64,000 nucleotides of DNA from Cladorhizidae sp. MBARI D1340-BT2 (Eukaryota > Porifera > Demospongiae > Poecilosclerida > Cladorhizidae): positions 38,496,336-38,560,335 of the forward strand of contig JAQNBH010000004.1 in the NCBI GenBank assembly GCA_028752905.1. The letters run 5' to 3'. Below the pieces are notes generated by a model. The model saw only the letters and a list, made by a program, of their open reading frames with translations, had not been told where the DNA came from and ran no database searches. Shown here in pieces: positions 22,561-36,200 of this stretch (within the stretch, counting starts at the first letter, position 1; every line of letters begins with the position of its first letter). A program made the position numbers and the translations under genes.

Positions 22561-25500
22561 GTAAGTAATAAATACCATGCTGTACGGTTTGTACCTTCTA
22601 TCATAAATTATTATTTTGGATAATTATTATGGTTTCGATTTGTATATTTCTCATGAATGTAGTGGTCTTTTCTTAATTATTGCATGCACAAGAATTATGC
22701 CAATAAAGCTACTCAGTATTATTTACAACACCAACGTATTATGCTGTGCTTAAAATATGAAAATAATAATATTCCAATATTTTCAGATTTTATTTATTTA
22801 GAGTCTAGGAAGTTTAACTCTTGTTCTCATGTTGGCTGCACTGACCAAAAGTATTTAATATGCTCAGTTCAGAGTTATTACAGTCTGAAATTTGAGCATT
22901 GTATAAATTCTTGAAGGAATTGGCCCAACAAAAGATGTTTGTGTTTGGGTATAATTATTTATGGTCACCATTTGAAAGTGTGGAGACTAATTAGAGAGAC
23001 TGACATTGAATATTTCTTCCCAGTGTTAAGTTTAGAAGCTTACTATGATAGAGTCAAAACTAGAACAGTGGATTAACACTGTTATTATCAACAATTTTCA
23101 TCTGCTTCATCCAAAAATGGAGTCCACAAATGAAACTTGACCCAATAAACTACTAAGTTCCTAAGGGCCCATATCTTAGGCCAATTACACAATTTAATTG
23201 TTTAATAATTATGTTGAAATTTTCCATACAGTGTTTGAGTACTGTGGGAAATTTATAGCTACAAACTTGTGCTCTAACTGTGGCTGCTGGGTTGGTCTAG
23301 ACTTGATCCAAAGAGAAGTCTACAATCTTAGTTTCTAAGCTCCCACAGGCTAGCTATACAACTTACTTGTAAAATTTGTTGTGTTTTCCTTTGGTTCTGT
23401 GAGAAAGCTATACCTACAATAAAAAGCTGTAATAATGCAAATGCACTGTTCTAGTTTGGACCAAAGAGTCTATCAACTGAAAAACTACAAAGCTAGACAG
23501 TAGTTTTGTAATAGCCTATAAATCTCATATGTATGTTCACTTCGTTTGAGTGAAATGTTTGTCCAACATATATATATATAATGTTTTCCAAGTTCAGACA
23601 GTATAACCTTCCCAAATGACTTCTTATTTCCTTGCTTATTTCCCGCTATATTTCTTCTTTAATAATTTGTTACAGGAAAAAACCAAGTCAAATTTGTTTT
23701 AGGCCATAAGACAAAACAAACTCTATGTTGCAAAACAACACCAGAGATAGAATATTCTGATAGAGATCATGACTGGTTTAGATCAAACATGTTAAACTTA
23801 TAAGAAATGTTACTGGCATTTTATTTTATAGTACCTTTCTCAGGTAGTAAAATGGGGTTGCATATTTAGTCTGACTAAAGGTATCTTCTAGTAATGAATG
23901 TCGAAGCTATTAGAGCAAAGTATTCTTATATATAATGCAAGTGATTCAACTAATATATCCATTTCACCTCATCATACCGATCAATATGGTAGAATCTAGG
24001 CTGTAATAATTAAGCCATCATCCTTTTTTCATCCAGGTTTAGCTGCTCTCCATTGATGGGAATCGAGTTAGAGTTTAACAAATTTAGTGAAACATTATAT
24101 GGCATACCAAGCAACTAAATTTCAATGATTCAAAGTGCAATATGCAAGCAAAGTATGTAACAATTCCTCTAAGGTGTGAAAATGCCTTTGTAGTGGCTAT
24201 AAAATGCATGTGCAACATCAACAAAGGCCAACAGCTGCAATAACAATTGTTTAGATTACAATAAACTTCTCGATCATTAAGTTGAAATTCTATTCTCTCT
24301 AAGATTCGACTGGAAGCTCTATCCCTCATAATTATTCCGGATGAAGGCTAGAGCTTGGAATGTAATTTTAAGTCGATTATATGAGTTATTACAATGTTAT
24401 TATATAAACTGAGAGTTCATTTAGAAATTTTTAATAATGTCCTATAAAAAGAGAGGAGCAACATTATAGTCATCTTGTTAACTATTTTATATGTAGATTT
24501 CAGTACCCAGAGATTTCATACAACACATTTTGCTAATCTTGCATTGACAAAGACACACTAACCATAGTTTGTGTATGCTAAGTTTATTATTAATTATAAT
24601 ATTTGATATATATGTTGTCTGAACCATGATTTCCTAGAAAATGATTTACAGATACGGCAGCCTAGAAAATTGCTAATGTGTAATTGCAGTGATATACTTA
24701 TCGAGTCTATATTATTTAACAGCAGTCAACTTGCACCTAGAAATCTTTGGTATGTCAAATATTGTATAGATCTCAATTAAACCATGAAAATTAATAGTGA
24801 GAGATTCAAAAGTTAATAATACCACAAACTTTAGACTCTATTAGTAAATATGTATTGTTTGTAGTTCCTATTGATTTGGAGTGGCCGACGTGGAGCACAC
24901 TGGTATATATTTTTGTGTTGGTATAGATAATGGTGATCAAGCAAATAGAGCAAATATAAAAATGTCTGCAAGCGTAAGAGGAGCCATACAGGAATCCTGC
25001 CTCTTACCATTTTACAATTGGCAAGTCCAGGCAGCGGTCACTTTATTTTAATTCTAACAAAGCAACCTTTTTAATATTTCAACGAGCATTCAGTCAGTGT
25101 GTAATAGTGTGTAATATGTCCAATAGATCCTTCAAGGCAGTTTCCAACTCAAATTTAACACATTTAAAATTTAAATTTCTTATAACAGTGAATTTTAAAC
25201 TATACAAACCTATGTTTATTTTTGGGAGAAAAGTATCCATTGCATACACCTATTCTCCTCAATCACCTGTCCTCCCAAGGTGGTGGAAAATGTTCTAAAG
25301 ACATCCCGAATGCTTTGTTTACATCGTGGCATAAGTTGTTGACCGCTAACTCATATTTTTTCCATTCCTTTAATTGGAACATTGTATGCTATCTTATGAG
25401 TCACACCTACAAGTCGGTGTTCCTGGTATAATAATTGGTAAACAAACACTTCTTGACGGTTTGAAAGATAGCATGGAGGCTTCATTCATGCTAAGATCTA

Positions 25501-27816
25501 AGTAACAACACATTCACATCAATCAAATGTCTTGTATCCAGATGATTCTATAGCACCCACATGGTGATGTTGCTGTGGCAGACATTGAATTTGTGGGAAG
25601 ATGGAAGAAACTAGGTTGATGGAGTTACTAGGACCTGCAATAATATCTACAGTTGCACATACGCTGTTAAAGCTTATCCGATCTATAATAACCAAGGCTT
25701 TCACCTATCTACTAATTCCTGGAAGAAAACTCCATATCTCAATTCTATGCCTACCTATCATCAACCTTCAACTTCAACTTTGGGTAGTGCTGGACCCCAA
25801 AAATTATAAAAAAATAAAATAAAGATCTAGAAATTGGATATTAATTTTTTCATTTTCAGCCATAATCCAGAATATGCTACATCTGGAGGTACCTTTTAGA
25901 CTACTTGAAGAACTTTGCTTTCTATCCAGGATGGAGATCTACATAGGTAGTTCTCTTTATTATTTCATTGGCCTCTGATTCTTGCCAACTCATAACCAAG
26001 GCTCTTTTTAAGGAAGCCAAAAAGCTTCTGATGTCGGTGTAGTGTAGCGGCTTAAGAGAGTTTTTGTGGAGAAGATTTGCTGCATGGCATTTTAATACAG
26101 GCATTCCTAATGTCAAATACACACATACATAATAGATTATATATATTCATGAAATCACAATGCACATTTGAACACATGCTAATTTTTTTCTCATCCACTA
26201 GAGGTATCAGAGGAAAAGCTGCATGAAACACCTTTGACATTTTGTTTAGATATATATTACACTGAAAAAAATCGGTTTGCTCTATATATAGATCTATAGC
26301 AGACATTGATCTCCGATTGTATGGTATTCGGCATTTGTGTGATGGCACCATCAGCCGAGAATGTCAAATGATCTATTTTAGAGAATTTGTGCGTTGTTTC
26401 CAGTAGCAAAGCGTTTACAGCACAGGGTTAGGTGCTCTAAAGGTTTGTTGTGGTTCTTGTAGCCGAGTATGTCCGGATGTCATTTGAACACCTCTTACTT
26501 TGCAAACATTTATCCCAAGTCTTTCTTTATTTGGTTTGATCTTTCCAAAAACCCTGATGTTGACCTGCCACAAATATATTTCTCCATTGCAAAGCCCCAG
26601 GCTATTGATGATTTTCATGGGTTTTGCATATTCATTTTCAGCAATTCGGCCGACATTATCTCTTACTTTACTCTTAAAACCATTTTGTACTTATATTTGC
26701 TAGTAAAAAGCTTTCATAGATGAATAAACATGTTTTGATAAAGAAATGCTGACCAATGGATCTGATTTTGTGCTAAGCTATACATACTAAAATCTGTAAT
26801 ACCATAAACTCTGTGCCCTGCTTTGAACCCCATTTGCAAGAAAACGGGCACAACTGAAAAACTGAAAGTAGAACAATGTTGCACACACAGCTTTCCATAT
26901 TTTGGTTTAGATAAAACTGAAGACCTAATCTTGCAAGATAGTCAACAAAGTTTATAGAAACAGACTAAAAAAGACTCAGTCTCTCAAGGTAGATAATAAC
27001 GAAATACTGTCTAGCAGTGAACTAAGAAGTGTACAAGTGGCAAAATAATTGAAGCCTTAGACTTTTGCCCTCAGAAATTGGTTCACTATAGAATTATTTG
27101 GACATCTACACGGATAAAAACTTCTTTTAGCCAATAATGGGAACAATTCTTGTAACAAGCTGGCTGGTATATAGCATCCTTCACAAGCCAAAAGGACAAT
27201 ATCTTGGTTTATCGGAAAGTCTTTTGGAACCTTAGGCCATGAGAGTTACCTGCACAATGGGAAAGGGCTCAAGGTCTTGTAAATGTGCAGTGAGAAGCTC
27301 GTCTGGATATCATATAAATGCTTGAAGCTAATAATAGACATGCTCGTACTAATACAATTCTTGCCTAATTTTTTTTGAAATTTGTTGCCTAGGTGGTGCA
27401 GTCAATTTGCATGTGCAAATTTGAAACAAAGACCGTTAGCAATGACAATGGAATAGGTGTTGAACAACTTTATGTGTGCTAAAGAACCAGAGGCATAACA
27501 AGAGTTTATAGTATTTAATTGGTGTTAGGGTTATATGGCATGAACTTTTCTTATGCTAAATGCATGAATAACACAGCCAAGTTTTTAATTAAACAGTAAT
27601 TGCACCACCTTGTGTCCTGTAGAATATACATAAAAAATAAAAATAAAAATACACATATCCAGTGGATTGCATTACCTTGCTTCACATATCTCTGACCCAT
27701 AATTAACACAGGTAAATTTGACTAATAGAAAAATACACTTAAAGTCATGAATATTACACCTCACATTTTTGCCATATAATGAGATTGTTTTATGCGATTT
27801 TGATATTTTGTCAAAG
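22561..27816 (+). other. Intron between SRCR exons A and B
   Basis: About 5.3 kb of AT-rich DNA with no supported coding sequence. It contains a satellite block (about 23095-23490), the CTGATGA-type hairpin phrase near 24313-24360, and from 24801 the start of the nearly identical dimer repeats. It is the longest version of the intron and includes both segments that are deleted in other units (see findings). Confidence 0.65.
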
Positions 27817-28146
27817 GTCAAGCCCCCTGTACACAAGGATCAATCAGACTGAAAGGAAACACAACTACTAGTGGACATGTGGAAGTCTGCCACATCAATG
27901 TCTGGGGCACCGTGTGTTATAGTGGTTGGGGACGTGCTGATGCCATAGTTGCATGCAGACAGCTGGGACTGCCTTCTACTGGAGCTACTACTCTTTCTCT
28001 ATCCTCTGTTCCTGGTAGTACAACGGTGAGCTGGTTGACAAATGTCAGATGTGTTGGAACTGAGAGCAGTCTGTTTAACTGTAATGCTCGACCATCTGAA
28101 ACCAACTGTTACCGCTCCCAATATGCTGGAGTGAGCTGTCAAGAGA
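27817..28146 (+). CDS. SRCR domain exon 2 (B)
   Basis: Same architecture as exon A: 330 nt, phase-1 introns on both sides and all eight Cys present. It differs from A at several residues, including Thr5, Lys12, His20, Arg39 and Asn75. It keeps Gly50, Pro52 and Ser63, the state that exon B'' later loses. The closest copy is at 37608-37937, which differs in this exon by a single silent base in the Thr-Val codons near residue 69, as far as can be seen. The frame stays open past the donor for only two codons (AAG TAA), which supports splicing there. Confidence 0.88.
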
Positions 28147-31100
28147 GTAAGTAATATATACCATGCTGTGGGTTTGTACCTTCTAACATAAATTATTATT
28201 TTGGATATTATGGTTTCGAGTTGTAAATTTCTCATGAACGTAGTGGTTTTTCTTAATTATTGCATACACAAGAATTATGCCAATAAAGCTACTCAGTAAA
28301 TTTACAACACCAACGTATTATTCTGTGCTCAAAATATGAAAGTAGTAATATTCAGATTTTATTTATTTAGAGTTTAGGAAGTTTAGCTCTTGTTCTTATG
28401 TTGGCTGTACTTACCAAAAGTATTTAATATGCTCAGCTCAGAGTTATTACAGTCTGCGATTTGAGCAATGTTCGATGGAATCCAGGCCATAGTGACCCAG
28501 TATTGTTTTAATTCTTGAAGATATTGGCAAAAGATGTATGTTTCTGGAATAATTATTTATAGTCACCATTTGAAAGTGTGGAGACTAATTAGTGAGACTG
28601 ACATTGACTATTCCTTCCCAGTGTAGAAGCTGACTATGATAGTATCAAAACTAGAACAGTGACTGCTACAGCATAAAGACTGCTATTATCAACAATTTTC
28701 ATCAGCTTGTTCCAAAAATGGAGTCCACAAATGAAACTTGACCCAATAAACTACTAATTTCCTAAGGGCCAATATCTTAGGCAATTTAATTGTTTACTAA
28801 TTATGTTGAGATTTTCAATACTACTGTGAGAAATTTATAGCTACAAACTTGTGCTGTGACTGTGGCTGCTGGGTTGGTCTAGACTTGATCCAAAGAGAAG
28901 TCTAGAATTGATTATCTTCTTAGTTTCTAAGCTCCTACAGCTTACTTAGGCTAGCTACACAACTTACTTGTAAAATATGTTGTGTTTTTCAATACAGTCC
29001 TTTGGTTCTGTGAGAAAGCTATACCTACAATACACAGATGCACTCTTCTAGCTCGGACCTAAGAGTCTATTAACTGAAAAACTACAAAGCTAGACAGTAG
29101 TTTTGTAATAGCCTATAACTCTCATATGTATGTTCCCTTCTTGAGTGGAATATTTGTCCAACATTTATATATATAATGCTTTCCAAGTTCAGACAGTAAC
29201 CTTATCAAATGACTTGTTATTTCCTTGCTTATTTCCCGATAAGTTCCTTCTTTAATAATTTGTTACAGGGAAAAACCAAGTCAAATTATTTTGAGGCCAT
29301 ATGACAAAACAAACTGTATGTCGCAAAAACAACACCAGAGATAGAATGTTCTATAGAGATCATGACTGGTTTAGATAAAACATGTTAAACTTATATGATA
29401 AACTACTGGCATTTTATTTTATAGAACCTTTCTCAGGTAGTAAAATAGGGTTGTATATTAAATCTGACTAAAGATATCTTCTAGGAAGGAATGTTAAAGC
29501 AATGTATTCAGATATAAAATGCAAGTGATTCAACTCAATGTATCCATTTCCATCAGACCGAACAATAATTATGGTAGAATCAAGGCTGTGATAATTAAGC
29601 CATCAGCCTTTTTTCATCCGGCTTTATCTGCTCTCCATTGATAGGAATTGAGTTAGAGTTTAACAAAGTTAGTGAAACATAATATGGCATACCAAGCAAC
29701 TAAATTTCAATGATTCAATGTGTAATATAGATGCAAACTATGTAACTGAAGGTGTGAACATGCCTTTATAGTGGTTATAAAATGCAGCTAATGTTTATTT
29801 TTGTGAGAAAAGTATCCATTGCATACACCTATTCTCCTCAATCACCTATCCTCCCAAGTTGGTGGAAAATGTGCTAAAGACATCTCGAATGCTTTGTTTA
29901 CAGCATGGCATAAGTTGCTGACCGCTATTCATATTTTTCCATTCCTTTAATTGGAACATTGTATGCTATCTAATGAGTCACACCTATAAGTCGGTGTTCC
30001 TGGGTATAATAATTGGTAAACAAACACTTCTTAACGGTTTGAAAAATAGCATGGAGGCTTTATTCATGCTAAGATCTAAGTAACAACACATTCCCATCAA
30101 TCAAATGTCTTGTATCCAGAGGATTCTATAGCACCCACATGGGGATGTTGCTTTGGCAGACATTGAATTTGTGGGAAGATGGAAGAAACTGGGTTGATGA
30201 AGTAACTAGGATCTACAATAATATCTACAGTTGCACGTAAGCTGTTAAAAACTAAAGAAGCTTATCCCATCTATAATAACCAAGGCTTTCACATATCTGC
30301 TAATTCCTGGAAGAAAACTCCTTCACTCAATTCTATGCCTTCAACTTCAACTTCAACTTTGGGTAGTGCTGGACCAAAAAAAAAAAAATAATAAAGAATA
30401 TAAAAAAATATATATAGATCTAGAAATTGGATATTAATATTTTCATTTTCAGTATGTAAAGCTTCTATTTCAGAATATGTTTACATCTGGAGGTACCTTT
30501 TAGACTACTTGAAGAACTTTGCTCTCTATCCAGGATAGAGATCTACATAGGTAGTTCTCTCTATTATTTCATTTGCTTCTGACTCTTGCAAATCATACCC
30601 AAGGCTCTTTAAAGGAAGTCAAAAAGCTTCTGATGTCAGTGTTGTGTAGCGGCTCAATACAGGCATTCCTAATGTCCAACACACACATACATAATAGATT
30701 ATATATATTTGGAAAATCACAATGCACATTTGAACACATGCTCATTTCCTTCTCATCTACTAGAGGAATCAGAGGAAAAGCTGCAAGAAACACCTTTGAT
30801 TTGTTTAGATATATATATATTACACTGAAAAAAATCAGTTTGCACTACAGATCTATAGCAGACATTGACTTCTGATTGTATGGTATTCGACATTTGTGTG
30901 ATGGCACCATCAGCCAAGAATGTCAAATGATCTATTTTACGTTGTTTCCAGTAGCAAAGCTTCTGCAGCACAGGGTTAGGTGCTCTAAAGGTTTGTTGTG
31001 GTTCTTGTACTAGAACTTGTCCGGTTGTCATTTGAACACCTCTTACTTTGTTGAACATTTATCCCAAGTCTTTCTTTATTCTGTCTGATCTTTCCAAAAA

Positions 31101-32908
31101 CCCTGATGTTGACCTTCTATTTCTCCATTGCAAAGCCCCAGGCTATTGATGATTTTCATGGGTTTTGCATAAAAGAGATTTTTTTCTAGCAATTCCGCCG
31201 ACATTATCTCAACTTTTCTTTTGAAAAAACTCTTAAAACCATTTTGTATTTATATTTGATTTATACTCTAGTAAAAAGCTTTCATAGATGAATAAACTTG
31301 TTGTGATAAAGAAATGCTGACCAATTGATTGCATACAAAGTTATACCAACTAAAATCGGTAATACCATAAACCCTGCTTGTTTAGTGCCCAGCTTTGAAC
31401 TCCATCTTGCGAGAAAATGGGCACGACTGAAAAACTGAAAATAGGCACTTAGTAAACAATGTTGCTAAATAATACACACACATAGCTTTCCATATTTTCA
31501 TTTAGATAAAACTAAAGACTGCAAGATAGTCAACGAATGTTATCCAAACAGACTAAAAAAAGACTCAGTCTCTCAAGATAGATAATAAAGGAACAACTGT
31601 CTAGCAGTGGACTAAGAATACAAGTGACAAAACAATTGAAGCCTTAGACTTTTGTCCTCAGAAAGAGGTTCACTGCAGAATTATTTGGACATCTATATGG
31701 CTAAAAACTTCTTTTAGCCAATAATGCGAACAATTCTTGTAACAAGCTCGCTGGTAGCATCCTTCATGCCAAAATGACAATATCTTGTTATATCGGAAAG
31801 TATTTTGGCACTTCTTAGGCTATGAGAGTTACCTGCACTATTAGAACAATCGAAAAGGGCTATAACATCTTGTAAATATGCAGTGAGAAGCTCGTCTAGA
31901 TATCATATAGATGCTTGAAGCTAATAATAGACGTGCTCATACTACTTGCCTAATGTTTTTTGTAAATTCGTTGCCCAGTGTTTGCAGTTAATATGCATGT
32001 GCACAATTTGAAATATATTGATATCAGCACTTGTTAGCCGAACAAACACTGTTAGCAACGACAATGAAATAGGCGTTGAACAACTTTATGTGTGGAGGCT
32101 TAATAACAAGAGTTTATAGTATTTAATTGGTGTGGGGTGATATGGCATGACATTTTCTTAGGCTAAATGCATGAATAACACAGCCAAGTTTTTAATTAAA
32201 TAGTAATTGCTACACCATCGGATGTCCTGTAGAATATACATTAAATTATATAAACATATATGCATTACCTTGCTTCACATACCTCTGACCCATAATTAAT
32301 ACAGGTAAATCCGACTCATGATTTACCGACTAATTGAATAATACACTTAAAGTCATGAATATTATTCCGGAAAGGGGTTTAACATCCTGTAAATGTGCAG
32401 TGAGAAGCTCATCTGGATATCATATTGATGCTTGAAGCTAATAATAGACATGCTCGTACTAATAAAATTCTTGCCTAATGTTTTTTTGAAATTCGTTGCC
32501 TAGGTGGTGCAGTGAATTTGCATGTTGCACAATTTGAAACAAAGACCATTAGCAATGGCAATGGAATAGGTGTTGAACAACTTTATGTGTGCTAAAGAAC
32601 CAGAGGCTTAATAACAAGAGTTTATAGTATTTAATTGGTGTATGGTGAATCATATTCATATGGTACGAAATTTTCTTAGGCTAAATGCATGCCAAGTTTT
32701 GAATTAAACAGTAATTGCTCCACCATCGGATGTCTCGTATATATACACATATGCAGTGGAACCATTACCTTGCTTTACATATGTCTGACCCATAATTAAA
32801 ACAGGTAAATCCGACTAATGAATAATACACTTAAAGTCATGAATATTATACCTCACATTTTTGTCGTATAATGAGATTGTTTTATGCGATGTTGATATTT
32901 TCTCAAAG
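28147..32908 (+). other. Intron between SRCR exons B and C
   Basis: About 4.8 kb. Compared with the A-B intron it lacks roughly 1 kb: near 29785-29795, sequence equivalent to 24205 joins directly to sequence equivalent to 25210. It carries instead a 517-bp local duplication just before exon C. A variable A/T-rich microsatellite lies at about 30376-30420. No coding sequence is supported. Confidence 0.65.
31848..32880. repeat. 517-bp local tandem duplication in C-type unit, first copy exonless
   Basis: The stretch before exon C occurs twice, offset by 517 bp. One landmark, gcagtgagaagctc, is at 31880 and again at 32397. The first copy ends at about 32364 after cacttaaagtcatgaatatta, just before the point where the second copy continues into the splice acceptor and exon. 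The same arrangement is found in the other two C-type units, near 41640-42670 and 52280-53320, so the duplication predates the dimer amplification. Confidence 0.8.
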
Positions 32909-33238
32909 GTCAAGCCCCCTGCACACAAGGGTCAATCAGACTGAAAGGAAACACAACTACTAGTGGACATGTGGAAGTCTGCCACATCAATGTCTGGGGC
33001 ACCGTGTGTTATAGTGGATGGGGACTTGTTGACGCCATAGTTGTATGCAGACAGCTGGGACTGCCTTCTACTGGAGCTACTACTCTTTCTCTATCTGCTG
33101 TTCCTGGCAGTACAACAGTGAGCTGGTTGACAAATGTCAGATGTGTTGGAACTGAGAGCAGTCTGTTTAACTGTAATGCTCGACCATCGGAAACCAACTG
33201 TTACCTCTCCCAATATGCTGGAATAAGCTGTCAAGAGA
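32909..33238 (+). CDS. SRCR domain exon 3 (C)
   Basis: A 330-nt phase-1/phase-1 SRCR exon with all eight Cys. C-type residues are Leu39-Val40, Val45 (giving VVC), Ala63, Leu99 and Ile105. The acceptor context reads tttctcaaag instead of the tttgtcaaag of the other exons. The three C-type exons in the window (here, 42700 and 53345) encode the same protein sequence as far as I can read. Confidence 0.88.
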
Positions 33239-36200
33239 GTAAGTAATAAATACCATGCTGTGGGGTTGTACCTCCTATAATTAATTATTATTTTGGATAT
33301 TATAGTTTCGAGTTTTAAATTTCTCATGAACGTAGTGGTCTTTTCTTAATTATTGCATACACGAGAATTATGCCAATAAAGCTACTCAGTATTATTTACA
33401 ACACCAACGTATTATGCTGTGCTCAAATAATGAAAATAGTATAATTGTAATTTTTCAGATTTTATTTATTTAGAGTTTAGCTCTTGTTTTTACATTGGCT
33501 GTTACTGCTCAGCTCAGAGTTTTTACAGTCTGTGATTTGAGCAATGTTCGATGGAATCCATGCCATAGTGACCCAAATATATAGATAGGTATTATATAAA
33601 ATTAGAAGATATTGGCCCAACGAAAGATGTTTGTGTCTGGGTATAATTATTTATGGTCACCATTTGAAAGTGTGGAGACTAATTAGAGAGACTGACATTG
33701 ACTATTCCTTCCCAGTGTTAAGTGTAGAAGCTGACTATGATAGTCAAAACTAGAACAGAAGATTACTGCTACAGCATAAAGACTGACAATTTTCATCTGC
33801 TTGGTCCAAAAATGGAGTCCACAAATGGCCAATAAACTACAAAGTTCCTAAGGGCCCATATCTTAGGCTAATTATACTTTGTTTAATAATTATGTTGAGA
33901 TTATCAATACAGTGTTTGAGTACTGTAAGAAATTTATAGCTTGTGCTGTAACTGTGGCTGCTGGGTTGGTTTAGACTTGATCCAAAGATAAGTGCAATTG
34001 ATTATCTTCTTAGTTTCTAAGCTCCCACAGCTTGCTTAGGCTAGCTACACAACTTACTTGTAAAATAAGTTCAATACAGTCCTTTGGTCCTGTGAGAAAG
34101 CTATACCTACAATACACAGCTGTGGAAGCTCTAGCCTTCATAATTATTCCCGATGAAGGCTAGAACTCGAAATGCAATTTCAAGTTGATCATTGGAGTTA
34201 TTGTAATGTTATTATATCAACTGAGAGTGTTTTTAGAATGTCCTTTAAAAAGAGAGGAGCAACATTAGAGTCATCTTGTTAACTATTTTATGTGTAAATT
34301 TAGATTTCATACAAAACATTTTCCTAATCTTGCATTGACAAAGACACACTAACCATAGTTTGTGTATGCTAAGTTTATTATTAATTATAATATTTGATAT
34401 TATACTGTATGTTGTCTGAACCATGATTTCCTAGAAAAAGATTTACAGATACGCCAGCCTAGAAAATTGCTAATGTGTAATTGCAGTGATATACTATAGA
34501 GTCTATATTATTTGACAGCAGTCAACTTGCACCTAGAAATCTTTGGTATGTCAAATATTGTATAGATCTCAATTAAACCATGAAATAGTGAGAGATTCAA
34601 AAGTTAATAATGCCACAAACTTTAGACTCTATTAGTAAATATGTATTGTTTATAGTTCCTATTGATTTGGAGTGGCCGACGTGGAGCACACTGGTATATA
34701 TTTTTGTGTTGGTATAGATAATGGTGATCAAGCAAATAGAGTAAATATAAAAATGTCTGCAAGCGTAAGAGGAGCCATACAGGAATCCTGCCTCTTACCA
34801 TTTTACAATTGGCAAGTCCAGGCAGCGGTCACTTTATTTTAATTCTAACAAAGCAACCTTTTTAATATTTCAACGAGCATTCAGTCAGTGTGTAATAGTG
34901 TGTAATATGTCCAATAGATCCTTCAAGGCAGTTTCCAACTCAAATTTAACACATTTAAAATTTAAATTTCTTATAACAGTGAATTTTAAACTATACAAAC
35001 CTATGTTTATTTTTGGGAGAAAAGTATCCATTGCATACACCTATTCTCCTCAATCACCTGTCCTCCCAAGGTGGTGGGAAATGTTCTAAAGACATCCCGA
35101 ATGCTTTGTTTACATCGTGGCATAAGTTGTTGACCGCTAACTCATATTTTTTCCATTCCTTTAATTGGAACATTGTATGCTATCTTATGAGTCACACCTA
35201 CAAGTCGGTGTTCCTGGTATAATAATTGGTAAACAAACACTTCTTGACGGTTTGAAAGATAGCATGGAGGCTTCATTCATGCTAAGATCTAAGTAACAAC
35301 ACATTCACATCAATCAAATGTCTTGTATCCAGATGATTCTATAGCACCCACATGGTGATGTTGCTGTGGCAGACATTGAATTTGTGGGAAGATGGAAGAA
35401 ACTAGGTTGATGGAGTTACTAGGACCTGCAATAATATCTACAGTTGCACATACGCTGTTAAAGCTTATCCGATCTATAATAACCAAGGCTTTCACCTATC
35501 TACTAATTCCTGGAAGAAAACTCCATATCTCAATTCTATGCCTACCTATCATCAACCTTCAACTTCAACTTTGGGTAGTGCTGGACCCCAAAAATTATAA
35601 AAAAATAAAATAAAGATCTAGAAATTGGATATTAATTTTTTCATTTTCAGCCATAATCCAGAATATGCTACATCTGGAGGTACCTTTTAGACTACTTGAA
35701 GAACTTTGCTTTCTATCCAGGATGGAGATCTACATAGGTAGTTCTCTTTATTATTTCATTGGCCTCTGATTCTTGCCAACTCATAACCAAGGCTCTTTTT
35801 AAGGAAGCCAAAAAGCTTCTGATGTCGGTGTAGTGTAGCGGCTTAAGAGAGTTTTTGTGGAGAAGATTTGCTGCATGGCATTTTAATACAGGCATTCCTA
35901 ATGTCAAATACACACATACATAATAGATTATATATATTCATGAAATCACAATGCACATTTGAACACATGCTAATTTTTTTCTCATCCACTAGAGGTATCA
36001 GAGGAAAAGCTGCATGAAACACCTTTGACATTTTGTTTAGATATATATTACACTGAAAAAAATCGGTTTGCTCTATATATAGATCTATAGCAGACATTGA
36101 CATCCGATTGTATGGTATTCGGCATTTGTGTGATGGCACCATCAGCCGAGAATGTCAAATGATCTATTTTAGAGAATTTGTGCGTTGTTTCCAGTAGCAA

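Larger units (their letters stand above)
18240..24800 (+). repeat. First, divergent unit(s) of the SRCR-containing tandem array
   Basis: From about 18300 the DNA recurs, with many substitutions and indels, in every later unit. Shared landmarks are a word like tggagcacactggtatatatttt (19414, again near 24885, 34676, 45404, 55100 and 60510), the stretch around 19600-19690, and the SRCR exon at 22231-22560. The left border is uncertain because the gypsy element lies immediately left. Apart from the exon, this DNA looks intronic: its small open frames are not conserved in frame between units. Confidence 0.7.
24801..34591 (+). repeat. Higher-order repeat dimer 1 (9,791 bp)
   Basis: This segment repeats directly in the next two segments. 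The offset to dimer 2 is exactly 9,791 at every landmark checked: 24881/34672, the SRCR exons 27817/37608 and 32909/42700, and a small frame at 30573/40364. It holds two different basic units, B-type (exon at 27817) and C-type (exon at 32909). The start was placed at the word gagattcaaaagttaata, to the left of which similarity to the other dimers drops and indels appear. Only scattered single-base differences from dimer 2 are visible. Confidence 0.85.

Noticed and set aside
26052..26351. Open frames of 60-100 codons that recur in every array unit (for example 26052-26351, 35843-36142, 46568-46867, 56260-56559; 30573-30875 and its copies)
   Set aside because: They recur because the whole DNA unit is duplicated. 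In the more diverged units, such as 20521-20881, the same region is broken by stops and frame changes, and no domain or motif is visible.
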